In this document: positions 35,346 through 49,000 of the stretch, one piece after another | Layout: every line of letters starts with the position of its first letter | How positions within the stretch are numbered: position 1 is the first letter of the stretch | Assembly (NCBI GenBank): GCA_039881145.1 | Contig: JAYKKI010000014.1 | Coordinates: forward strand, 539,001-603,000 | Length of the DNA stretch: 64,000 nucleotides | Source of the DNA: Druceiella hillmani | Taxonomy: Eukaryota > Arthropoda > Insecta > Lepidoptera > Hepialidae | Reading direction: 5' to 3' | Made by a program: the position numbers and the translations under genes | The notes under the pieces: generated by a model | What the model was told of the DNA's origin: nothing | Database searches by the model: none | Seen by the model: only the letters and a program-made list of their open reading frames with translations

Positions 35346-38300
35346 CGATATATTTTAGAGTTTCGTCGTGTTATTTAAATAAATGGTATTCAATAAATGT
35401 ATCTTTGTCGAAATAGTAAAGTATACTCCAATAATTAAATTATGTTGAACATTTTTTATAGGCATATCTATTTTTAATTACAATCAAATGTGAACAAAAA
35501 TGAGCTCTTGACTGTTTATGCAAGTGCGTAGGACTCGTATATTTGCCATACCTAATCTAATCAAGTTCCTACAGTTAAGTCTCAAAAACAACAATCACCT
35601 TCGTTATATTTTGAAACTTGTTTTGTACCTACCTGTTTGATAATTTTTAAATGAAAACAATGGAAAACTCGAAACATGTCTGATAAGAAATTTCAGACAT
35701 GAAAATTTTTAATCACGATTACCAAAACCAATTTGATAATTAGTTATTAACACCATTAAAATTAATTAATTTTTAATCGTAAATCAAACTAAATTGTACT
35801 CAACACATAGTAAATGATACGTACGATGTAAACAAAACATTCATAAAAAAGTTTATGATCACCAAAACTAGTATTACGTGAATAAACAAATTAGGAAACA
35901 TTTTGAGTAGCTAAGAAAACTAGGTGATAATTCCTACTGTTTAATAATTCAGAGGCTTTCATACTATTTATAGCATGAAATTTATTGAAATATTAATAGA
36001 AAATATTTTTTATAGCAAACTTTACTTTTGTCGTGTGTATATATAAATAGAATGATTTAATTGGTATGAAGAATAGCTTTTTTGATTGTGACACCGCTAA
36101 ACTGAAGTGTATTAAATAACCTTCACACATGCTTGTATAACCGCTAAACTAAAATGTATTAAATAACCTTCACACATGCTTGTATAACCGCTAAACTGAA
36201 GTGTATTAATAATCTTCAACAGTAATTAATACTCCTAACATTGCTACTATCGACAATGTTAAAACATCTGTTACGACTACTAATTCAATTTCAATAACAG
36301 TATTACTATCTGCTTCAACACAATTACAACAGCCCCAAGTTACTTTACCAATTAATCAAACTTTAAATGTAATAACTAACTTTACCAATAATACGAGCGC
36401 ATAACCAATGCATCGTTCTACACAGATTGATTCACAATTTTTAAAAATGATTGTAAAAAAAACATCATCTGTTTAAGATTGTAGAAGATCTCGGGTTCCG
36501 AAAATTAGTTCGTTTCTTTTGTCCCGATGTATTAAATTCTAATAAGAATAATATTAGCTTGTAGCTTACTACCAGCCATTCACAATGAACTAAAGGAACA
36601 AATTCAGACTTTGTTCAAACCAGACATACTAGTATGCCTAACGGCTGATGGATGAATATCTCGGAACAATCATATATCCATGCCATCACAGCTCATTTTA
36701 TTGACGAGAACACAATACTGCAGAGTGTTCTTCTGGATTGTATTCATTATGGAGACCGACATATGGCTGAAAACATATCTAATATGTTAAGAGAAGCAGT
36801 ATTTGAATAAAATCTACAAAATAATGTGATTGCTGTAGACACAGATAATGAAAACAATATATTAAAAGCAGCAAGAAACTTAGGGTGAAGACAAGTAAGA
36901 TGTGTGACTCACTCTTTAAATCTGGCTCTTAGTATCTGGAGCAACAAGAAATAAGATCGATTATTATGAAAGTTTAACATATGGTTGAATATTTTAATCA
37001 TAGTCCATATATATTATTGAGACCAAAGGACAAAGAAATAAGTTAAATCGACTGCCCTTATAATTAAAATAAGATTGTGTGATTCAATGGAACTCGACAA
37101 ATGGCATGCTCGTCGCATTTCACAGATAAAGGATGCAATAATCACAACTCTGGCGATTGAAAATTCAGAACTAGTTCAACAGTTTCTGAAGGAGAAATTG
37201 TTGCGAAATATATTAATGCACTACAAATTTTTCATATTGTTACGAGCCTTTTTGTGCAGAAAATCATATTTCCCTATTTAGAGTTCCCTTTTATGTTTCT
37301 TCCGTGCATGATAGCTTAAATATATTTATTGCAGAGAAAAAATGAAAAGAGTGAAAAATTATAAAAAATGGAATACACATGAGATTTGGTGATGTTGAAA
37401 TATATGAGCTAATTGTTTAAGCTGTATTATTGGATCCAAATCTTATGGTTTTTTTTAAATAATGCGGAAAAAGCAGTAATTTATCAAAAGAAAGTGCCCC
37501 AAGACTTAAATTAGATAGTGACATAAATCATCATATAGAGATAGGCAATAACAATAGACTCTCATTCTTATCAACACGAATCTCAGTCATTGCTTTGGGG
37601 AAAATTTAACAATAAAGTTGAGAATCTAGTCATTCCGAATAATTCAACTGCATAAATTGTTATGGATAAATGTCTTACCAACATATTGCTTGATAGGAAA
37701 CATGATCTTATTGTTTAGTGGAAGCAATGAAAATATATTTATCTATTTCTTTATAAAGTGATTTAACAATTCTCAGCTCAAGTTCGTGGAATTCCACGAA
37801 AAAAATATTAATAAAAAATGGGCAAGTCCTATTTAGATTAAGTCACCGGAAAAAATTGGAGTCAAAACACGTAATATATTTAAAACAAAAAGTACTAGAT
37901 AATTGACACATTATATACGAATCGGTCCTTGTAAAAGATGAAGTAAAGATAATAAATAAATATACAAAAGTACGTTATAAAAAATATTAGTACCGTTTCT
38001 GTGTTGGGCGCTGCGTTTATAAAGTAGGACCCGAACGCCATGTTCGACCAGTCCAGGAGAATCACATTTGTGTTTGACCGAGCCTCCAGGTAAGCCGTTA
38101 CTATGACCTGCGTTCGATATCACACTTAAATAACATTATAAAACACATCAATACTCATGTCTACGTTTACCTCAATCTCTCGGACTAACATTGGGGTATT
38201 GCAAAGGCTACCAGAATACCTGGACACTCTCCTGTAGAGCCGTCTCCTGGAAACCATGCGCGTAGAGCACTGTAGGCCGCGACCGGTCGAAATGGGGGTG

Positions 38301-38539
38301 TTGCAGAATCTGAGTCGCCTGAGACAGTCTGATGTCTTCATATTCATCAAATGTCGACCTGGTGATGAGTAGAGAAACATCATTTACATAACACCGACTG
38401 TTATATTGTTTTATTTAAAAAAATGCTTACTCAGATCAGCATAGCCATTATATTAAATTGTTGCTTAAATAGTAAACAGACTTAACTTAGTCCAAAATAA
38501 TTATAATAACAAAAAATTACACTTATTACATATATATAC

Positions 38540-38586
<47 letters not shown>

Positions 38587-38905
38587 CCAATTGACGAGAC
38601 GTCAGTCGAAGATCCTCCTCAATTAAGCGTCGTAATCGTTGAACCTCCAGTTCAACAGAACGTCAGGTACGGGGTTCGTCCTCAAGATCTTAGTCCTCAT
38701 TCCTGAACTTTCTGAACCAAATCTTTGCTGTTACGTAAGACACCGTGGAGTCGTCCATCGCATGATATATATTATTTGTGGCAGGCTTTGCATCGCGACC
38801 AAGACGAAATTCGTAAATAGAATCCGTATTTGATATCGATTTAAATCCATTATCTTTTATGTATTTCACTTAAAGTTTCGGCTCTGACTGTTGTCAACTT
38901 ACTAC

Positions 38906-38957
<52 letters not shown>

Positions 38958-41900
38958 TGCATATAAAAATATATAAATGAAGAATGCAGCCTTGCTGATA
39001 TTAAGGAAAGTAAAATATTGAAAATATCAGACACAATCAGTGTATATAGATCTTAGCCATCAAAACGTGGATCAAGATTATGGCTATTAAAACGTCAATC
39101 AGGTGAATCTGGTTTGTAATTGACTTATTGTATTATTATAGTAGTCCACATGGGATATGCATGTCATGTCTCTAGTACATACTATTATGATTACGTGTGT
39201 ATGATTTTTCGGTCTAATAAGTCTTTTTTGGAATTTAAAAAAAAATTAGTTTAACTTTAATTAAATATTTGTCTCGACCTTAATGTTATTTTAAACGTAT
39301 TTTTTGGATTTAGTGAAAATTGCATATTTTTAAGGGCATTAGGTGGCGGCTATTTTAAACAAAAATTACAACGAAAATATATTTTTCTTGGATTTTTTGA
39401 ATTTTTTTCTGCGATACTTCTCGTTAAGTAAAATGTAACTTGGAGAAGTTTTTAATCGTAGTCCTTTTCATATGTACTTGGACGTCCCGTCCGAATCAAA
39501 ATAATTCGATGACTCTGTGATCACGATACATAGGCAAATGCCTATGTATCGTGATCACAGAGTCATCGAATTATTTTGATTCGGACGGGTGCACAGGAAG
39601 AATAAGAAATAAATGTTTTTTTTAATAAAATAATTTTTAACAAAAAAACCGACTTCAAACAGTAAACTAACTAAAAAAACACATAAAATAATTTTTAACA
39701 AAAAAAACCGGCTTCAAACAGTAAACTAACTAAAAAAACACAAAGTTTTTAAAAAGAAAATTAAGCTGACTTCAATGAAACAAAACTTTACTAAAAAGCG
39801 AAAAATACACTGAACTTAGATTATATACAAAAGTAATATATGTACATATTAATCATTAGGTATTCATACTTAACCTACACTTAAACCTTATTTATATTAA
39901 TTACCTATATATACGCGTATTTTATATTCTACAAGTATACTACAACCTATTTATTAGAAAATATGAATTTTTATTTACAATAACAATAATCGCTTGAACC
40001 TGCGTTATTGTTGTTGATGCGTTATTGTTGTTGCTGATAGATTTATATAGTTTGAAAGTTCCTTATAGTTGTTGTTGTTGTTGTGCTCTGTCTTCGATAA
40101 TTAATTATTTTTTTATTTCATTAGCATTAGGTTTTGTTATTAGTTAAAATTGTGAAGGTATATGTTATGTATTATTTTTGTTCTGTTTGTGCTTGGCACC
40201 GACTTCAAACAGATAGATAGATAGCATATACATATATTGTATAAAGATACATAGGTAATAGGTTCAGGCGATTATTGTTATTGTAAATAAAAATTCATAT
40301 TTTGTAATAAATAGGTTGTAGTATACTTGTAGAATATAAAATACGCGTATATATAGGTAATTAATATAAGTAAGGTTTAAGTGTAGGTTAAGTATTAATA
40401 CCTAACTAGCGTGACCCGTGCGAAGTCTCCGCATTATTTATTCCATTATGAAGCTCAGATGACAGATCAAACAAATATTTTACTAAAATTGACATATAGA
40501 GGCGCAAGTAACAAAAGCATTGAGCTAAAGCGCCACTTTATTTATACGTGAGTGGATTTGAAATTAAACAAAAATTTTACCGACCGTCAATCATATTGAC
40601 GTTGAGCCGTTAGATGGCAGCATTGCTGTTTTGTGTATGTAATTTTAATAATTAATTAATTTGCAAAAACAATAGCAATAATAAATTTTTTAGTTGTAGA
40701 TGCCGGTAGAGCAAGCAATTATCTATAAAATGATATATAATTTATGTGGATTAGTTGTGAGGTTTTTTCTAAAAAGGGAGTGTAACATCTTAACCTTAGC
40801 GTATTAATATATATGATGATGATGATGATGATTAATATGTACATATATTACTTTTGTATATAATCTAAGTTCAGTGTATTTTTCGCTTTTTAGTAAAGTT
40901 TTGTTTCATTGAAGTCAGCTTAATTTTCTTTTTAAAATTTTTGTGTTTTTTTAGTTAGTTTACTGTTTGAAGCCGGTTTTTTTTGTTTAAAATTATTTTA
41001 TGTGTTTTTTTTAGTTAGTTTACTGTTTGAAGTCGGTTTTTTTTTGTTAAAAATTATTTTATTTTACGATTTTAAGTGATGGGTGGACCTAACAAGGGTG
41101 CTTCTCGAATGAGGAAACGACGACTACTTGAGGCGGAAAATGATAGACGGAAACGTTTAGAAAAAAATAAAAAAACACTAATGAAAAGAGAAAAAATGAA
41201 ACGCCAGAGGTGCACAAAAATAGATTGTCGGGTATGAGACCTTATATATTTAGTTAATCTATTTAACTAACGTAAGTCAAGAAGATCGTGACCATCGTTT
41301 GTCTTTGATACGCGGTAACTTAAGAAATGAATCCGACGAATACCGTGTTCATCGGCTCAGTTTGATTCGTGACCGATTATCAAATATAACCGAAGAAGTC
41401 TGTGCTCACCGGCTCAGTTTGATTCGTGAGCGATTATCAAATGACACCGAAGAAGCCCGTGTTCACCGGCTCAGTTTGATTCATGAGCGATTGTCAAATT
41501 AATCTGCTACACAGCATTCTCAACGGTTAAGTTACTTACGTAACCGTTCCGCACAGAGGGTGCTTATTGAAACTTCAGAAGAAAGGACCAGTCGATTATC
41601 CGTTCTAAGACAAGTGTCAAGTCGCTTAAGAAATACTCGTATGAGGTCGCCACTTACGGAAAGACGCTACCGCCGCACCGTAATACCGAGAGATGTTAAT
41701 AACTGTAGAGGTTTATTATCAACGCTAAAATTAGCTGAAGAATCTCGCGTTATGCTAAGGCGAAATATATTGGTTTCAGATGGCCTTGTAAACGGAGCAA
41801 TGGGCTTTGTTAAAAAATTTAAATGGCCTGCTCTTCGAAGAGAACAAATTGAAGAAGGGGAATTACCGGAATGTGTTTTAGTTCAATTTGATGATGATAC

Positions 41901-44900
41901 GATTGGAAGTAGAATCAAAGATGAAAATGGCTGGGTACCGATAACTCCTACTGTTGCAACGTTTCAAGCAACTAAAGGATACGGAGATGTCGAGCGCCGA
42001 ATGTTGCCTTTGATTTTATGTTGGGCAGTTACAGGGAACTACACTAGAAAAAGCTGTTATTGATCTAGGCAAGAAAAATTTCGCCAAAGGACAGGTGTAT
42101 GTTGCTCTGAGTCGTGTTAAAACTTTGGAAGGAATAGCGTTGTCTGACTTAGATTCAAACAAATTATTGAGTAGGCCACACGACGAAGGAGCATTGCTAG
42201 AGATGACTCGATTACGCAATTTAAATTTGATCTTAAATTGACGCATCAGCATGAGTCTACTACTCATCAACATCATTGTAGTTGTCCTATATAAAACTGC
42301 GATCTTTAAATTCCCTCGATTATCTATGGTATCCATCATCAGACCTGTAATGGCACTTTTAACCCATATGGGTGCAAAGTTTTAATCAATATAAGTGAAT
42401 TAAGTCCAAACGCAAGGTAGCTACTGTAAACAGTTGAGGAGTTCCCATAACTGTCCTTCGTCTTCATCATCAGACCCCTAATGACAGTCACAACCCATCT
42501 AGGTGTAAATTTCTCATCAATACAAATTAATCAAACCCAAGCACAAGGTAACTGCTGTAAATCGTTGAGGAGTTCCCTCGACTGTCTTTCGGCTCCATCA
42601 TCACATCGAATTCAGACCTTCTTTAAATTGTAGTGCTTTAAAATACTAAATTAAAAAAAAATTAACATACGCACTAGTCGCCCCTACAATTTTTGAAAGC
42701 TCCCCTCAATTTCTCTAGGATGCCATCAACAGATCCCGGTTTCCTTATCATGGGACTACCCTTGAAGTATCTCCTTTCCAATAAAAAAAGGTATCAAAAT
42801 CGGTTCATAAACGACGAAGTTATCCGCGAACACACATAAAAAAATATATATATATAAGGTCGAATTGAGAAACTTCCTCCTTTTTTTGAAGTCGGTTAAA
42901 CAGACAATCGTTTTAAGTTTATTGCCAATGTAGCATAAATATGAGAACGATGGCACTTTGCGAAAAGAACAACGGGGAAAAGTTTTGGTCTGGAGGGGAT
43001 AATTTAAGAACCTTGGTTGAAAGTGTGCCTTGGAAATTTTTTATTGTTTTTGAAAAGTTAAACGTTTACTAAGTTCACATAGAGAAATATTTTAATAGAT
43101 TAGCTAACACTAGGGAATTTGTGTTTTTTTGGGTAATACTATACTAGGGAATTCGTGTTTGGTAATACTACACTAGGGAATTCAGTTGTCCGTATTCATG
43201 TAAGTTGTACTTATCGTTTTGTATTCCACACAGCACAGTACAGTATATTCTACACGTTTTGTCAGACATGACTGCCCTTTAGACCACAAATAAATTATTA
43301 GATGATAAATATATTATCTCCAGGAACTAATTAATTGAATTCATTGATTGAATCACAATAAAAATCAGCAGGTTAACATTATTTTCATTTTACCATGGCT
43401 ATAAGTGAAACTAATATCAAAGTTGACTGAAAGCGACCAGTATAGAGGTAATAAGTCCATCTTTATACAATCCTTAAAATAGTTAATATATAATCCAGAC
43501 ACATACGACACATATACACACGCACATATTATAGTATAGAATCTAATATATATATACCGGACACTGACCTAAAAAATTTATGTCATAGTACACAGATTGT
43601 AGATATTTTTTTGAAGATTCTGCAATTTGAATTCAGCTGCCTTACGACCAGAGGATGAAATTTTTATGTTCAGTGTCTAGCGGTGGGTGTTTGTAATGAT
43701 TCAACTACTATAAGAGCGAAAGAAACAACGGGATTATCTTATAAAAATTTCTTCTTAGGAAAGAACGAAACAAAAAATGTTCCGCGTAATAAGTTTATAT
43801 ACATAACATGTTATACTTTTGGACGGGCTAGTATCTCCAATACTCGTACTTTGTGGTCGCTTCATACTCTGTATTCTCTAGTCTGTCTAAACTTAATTAT
43901 GTACCAACATTTGGCGCGCACATGTTCATTCATAGTCTTTGAAGACTCGTGACAAAAAGTTTTGTAACAATAGAACAATTACCATTAGATTTCACTTTTG
44001 TAACTTTTTGTTTAGTTTTATTCAAATAAGCGGAAGACCAAATTATGATGAATCCCGGTATGTAACAAGCAAAAAAATACTGAATAATTTTTATGACGAG
44101 TGTTATGTCACGTGCTTCCAACAAAACACCCGACAAGCAAATCTACGAGCTGCGTACAATATAGTATTTTGTTACAGGTATACAGTATTTCGTTTTGTTA
44201 TAGGTATATTATTTTTAGATACTCGTAACAGGATCACCTAGTACGAAAAATATATATCGCACACCTTTATCAGTGGTATCTACATAGTGATGGCACGATA
44301 ATTGCGTCTAACCATAATTATAGCAATACTGGAAATCAGTACTTTAGTAATAGGATTGCTCGAAATATTTACCTATAAGCCAAACTTTCATGAGTAATAT
44401 CTTCTAATCAAGCAAGATGTTTAAATATAAAAACTTTAATTGTGCCGAAGATTGTAAAATATTTAAGCAACACTAAATTGTTAAATAATTGGAAAAAACG
44501 TAATTAACTTAAAATTAAAGCGTACCAAACGGAAAGGCTTAAGGACAGCAAGCGAGATGGAAGTAAGGAGTTTTTGAAGTTCGGGACTACGAAGGTAGGA
44601 CTTTTATGGACTACTCTTGAAAATATAAATGCAAGAGAGGTCCACCTGTTATCAGTATTAGTTGATCCTATATTCTCCCATTAGGTTGAACAGATAAGAA
44701 CTTTTTGTAAAAAATAGTTTTGGGGAAATAATAGACTGAGCAGGTTTTCGAAGTGTCGTCATAGAACACGTACGGAAGAGAAGAGATAGGGTGTTCGTTT
44801 TATAAATCATAAGTTAAAGGTATAAGCTGTGAAGTGGAACAATTTGTGAAACATTTTAAAAATTGGCTGAATAATAAAGGTTTAAGCTTCACGTTCAGAC

Positions 44901-46036
44901 AAGAAGACCAACAGGGAATTATGACGTCATATTTAGTCCCGCTCATTGCATTCTACAAGAGTAAATGAGACAGGGAGATATCCCTACTCACCATTAAATT
45001 TGGAAGCAGGTAACCAGTTTAGTTTTGAATTAATTGTTATAATTGTTTCAATTCTGGTTTTTGGGTCACCTTTATTTTACGAAAACAGCCAAATTTTCGA
45101 GTGGCCAAATACCATTGCTTTATGAAAATACTTATTGACAACCATCATATTCGTGCAAATACCAAAAAGCCACACTTGCGTATATCATCCAGCATTATTT
45201 GAACCAAATTTTCCTTTTATTAAACATATTTAAAATACATTAATATAATTTATGAACTGTCAAACCATTTTAGTAAGTTACCATCTTGGTTACCTCTCTA
45301 GTACATGGCCACTTGCAAATTCGAACTACGTTTGTTCTTTTATCTATTTTCTAATAATTTTAATAAGATTTTTAACCACAACTAAATGAAACTACGTAAT
45401 GTAGTATTATTTCTACTTTCTTTAAGTTCTTTACCACGATATAGGTTACGTTGTATTACAACATGTTAAGGTGGGCAATTAGAAAGATATAAAAAACAAT
45501 CTTTGCTAATAGCTCACCTGAAGATATTGTAATACAACGAAACTTAGGTCGTGGTAAAAAATTTAAAGAAAGTAGAAATAATACTAAATCACGTAGTTTC
45601 ATTTAATTCTGAATAATGAATTCCTACAAAAATAACGCCAAATATATTCAAGATTTTTAATGAAAATAAACAATTTTATATTCATTCAGCCTTGGCTATC
45701 GTTGGTATTTTTTTATCAATAATATCCTCATTACATGCTTATCAGACACGTATTACAGTATCTAACTTTGACTACTGTAGATCGTAACAAAAGCTTTAGA
45801 GATAGACTTACGGCACTCTTATCACTGACACTTCAGATTAATATTATCATTTCTAAAAGAAAATATGTAAATTTTTGCCATCATAATAGCTTTAATAAAA
45901 CAGTGTTATTGTATGAACTTTGCACGTCCGGGTGTTGAAGATTTATTCAGAATATTGATAACGTTATTTGTCATATGAGGTAAAGAACGTAAAATATTAA
46001 AAATACTAGAGATATATATTATAGTATATATATGTG

Positions 46037-46089
<53 letters not shown>

Positions 46090-49000
46090 GTACATACATC
46101 GATTTTCATTACATACAAAGTTACAATATGTATCAAAATATGTTAAATAAATTTTTGATAAAAAACAGAGGCCAAAAAAGAAAATATATTTTTCATATGT
46201 TTTTAGGATTTAAGGATAGTAAATAAAATATAAGGATTAAGGGGGAGGGATATGAAAGAAAATGAAACGCGGGAAGTAAACGACTTTTGAATGGGCAGTG
46301 AAACTCTGGTATCGGAATCGGTTTTGTACGATAATTTAGCAGCATTAATAGAAGATGATTGTTCATAGAAAGAATTACTATATTTGGGTCTTAATCTTTC
46401 TAAGTCCTGACTTAATTCAGAGATGTGACGAAATTGTTTGATGCCGAATATATAAAAGATACATAAATGTCGGACGCGTTGAAGCTTGTTAAGCAATTGA
46501 AAGACAAAGAGAGCACACTTATATATATTGTTGTAGAGGCAAAAACATTGTTTTATGTGGGCTAATTTTAGGGGGATTTAAATGTTGAATTCGTTTTATA
46601 GAATATATTTTGCTGAAGACTCGACGGCTTATATCAATAACTGTGGAAAATTTATCGATTACAGATCCAGGTCTTTTCAACTAGAAAGTATCGGGATAAT
46701 TGAGCCGTAAAAATGTATAATTTATAAGAGTCCTGCAATTTTACCTTCGTTGCATCAGTGCCACAGGATGTATTATTTATCTTCCTTGATACTTGCCAAT
46801 TTACGCACAATAGAAGTAAATATATTTCAATGAAACTAAATTATTAAGAATAAAAAAAGTACGCAGTTAGTAAAATAAAAGACAACAATGCAAACCAATG
46901 AAAGAAAACTTCAAAGAATGCAGACAATTAAATAAATTTTATGGACATCCACACGATATGATTAAAAATAGTCGCCGAGATTGAATTAAGGTGTGCTTGG
47001 AGTTAGGGATTATGAAAGGTCGTACTTTTTTAGATGACTCTTAGAAATATAAATATACAGAGGTGAGTTCCTTAATTTCAAAGCAAACAATTTTACAGCT
47101 TGAATAGGAAAGGACTTTTTGTAAACTGGAGATAGGTTTTAGGTATTTGACTAATTTTTTGTACTTCGTAAATCATAAGTTCAAGGTACTGGTTGACAAG
47201 AAGTAAACAATTTTAAAAAATTACCAATTATAAAGGTTAAAACTTAACTTTTACGTATGTACGATCCAAAATTTGGTCGTAAGTTCTGAGTTCATAAACA
47301 TGACCGATCGCGATGCACAGATTTTGAAATCGTTCTAATTTTTAAGCCGATCCTCATTAAGGTTTGTACACATTTGCAGTTGATTATGAATTAATTAATG
47401 ATTTATTAATGAAAAATATTGGAAACTTGAAACTATTTCACTATGGGTATCTTACAACAATTCAAACATTTCTTCTTTTTCGGTTAAATTAACCACAAAT
47501 TTGTTGTAACCGCAGTCGGACGCCGGCTAGGTTTAATGGAAGTTGTCACTTTAGACTGAAGTATAGCGGCTGGTTACGTTCCAAATTATTTCCCACAAAA
47601 AGCCATAATACCACTAACAGAAATTACAAAACTTTATTATCACTTATCTGCGTTGACTTGTTTCGCCGTGACAAGTATTAATAAATCTCTGACATAAGTC
47701 ACAATTTTTTTTAACACACTCTTGATATAAAATTAACAACACTTTAACCAAAAATATATGTAGGTAATTAAATAATGACTTACCCCGTATAGAATCTCAG
47801 GAAAACGTCTTCGATTTTATTATCTCGGTCCGGATAAGTACCTGAGGGTCCGGATCCACCTGAGGGACCGGTCCGGACAAGTACAAATTATTAAGTTAAC
47901 AAAGTTATTGCTGGTACTTTTCTTAAATAAATTATAAGATTACGAAACTAAATCTCTCTGATGTGTTTGTGTAAGTGTTTAACGTTTAACAGTAAACAAT
48001 AGACACGAGAACTTTTTAAAATTGGCTAATGATTATTCATTTTTCAAACGGTGTTTTACGTACATTTTAAAAATTAACATTACAATCGCTGAAAACTAAT
48101 TGTGTATATTACTTTTGAGAAATATTATGATCGTTCAACATAACTTTATCTTTAAGAAAAATCAATTTTTCAACGTTAGGGAAAATCAGGAAAGCTTGTC
48201 TCTCGAAACTGACAGTTTTTCTCATGATATTTTGTAATCGTTTCCATTTTAAAACGTACTTACAATACGTTGCGTCGGCGGCATCATGCTGTTAGGATGA
48301 AAATTTGTTAATTTTTCGTATTTAGCGTACAAAATTTGTTAATTTTTCGTATTTAGCGTACAAAATTTGTAAATTGTTTGTATTTAGCGTACAAAATTTG
48401 TTAATTTTTCGTATTTAGCGTACAAAATTTGTTAATTTTTCGTATTTAGCGTACAAAATTTGTTAATTTTTCGTATTTAGCGTACAAAATTTGTAAATTG
48501 TTTGTATTTAGCGTACAAAATTTGTTAATTTTTCGTATTTAGCGTACAAAATTTGTTAATTTTTCGTATTTAGCGTACAAAATTTGTAAATTGTTTGTAT
48601 TTAGCATACAAAATTTGTTAATTTTTCGTATTTAGCGTACAAAATTTGTTAATTTTTCGTATTTAGCGTACAAAATTTGTTAATTTTTCGTATTTAGCGT
48701 ACAAAATTTGTAAATTGTTTGTATTTAGCGTACAAAATTTGTTAATTTTTCGTATTTAGCGTACAAAATTTGTTAATTTTTCGTATTTAGCGTACAAAAT
48801 TTGTTAATTTTTCGTATTTAGCGTACAAAATTTGTAAATTGTTTGTATTTAGCGTACAAAATTTGTTAATTTTTCGTATTTAGCGTATAAAATTTGTTAA
48901 TTTTTCGTATTTAGCGTATAAAATTTGTTAATTTTTCGTATTTAGCGTATAAAATTTGTTATTTTTTTGTATTCGCCTTAATATAGATATATACATAGAT

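Noticed and set aside
43939..44241. 100-codon ORF as an exon of an unknown + strand gene
   Set aside because: No start or splice support and no recognisable similarity; left as unassigned intron sequence.
48299..48975. CRISPR-like array of 31-bp repeats
   Set aside because: Units are head-to-tail with no spacers and the DNA is animal nuclear sequence, so it is a satellite.
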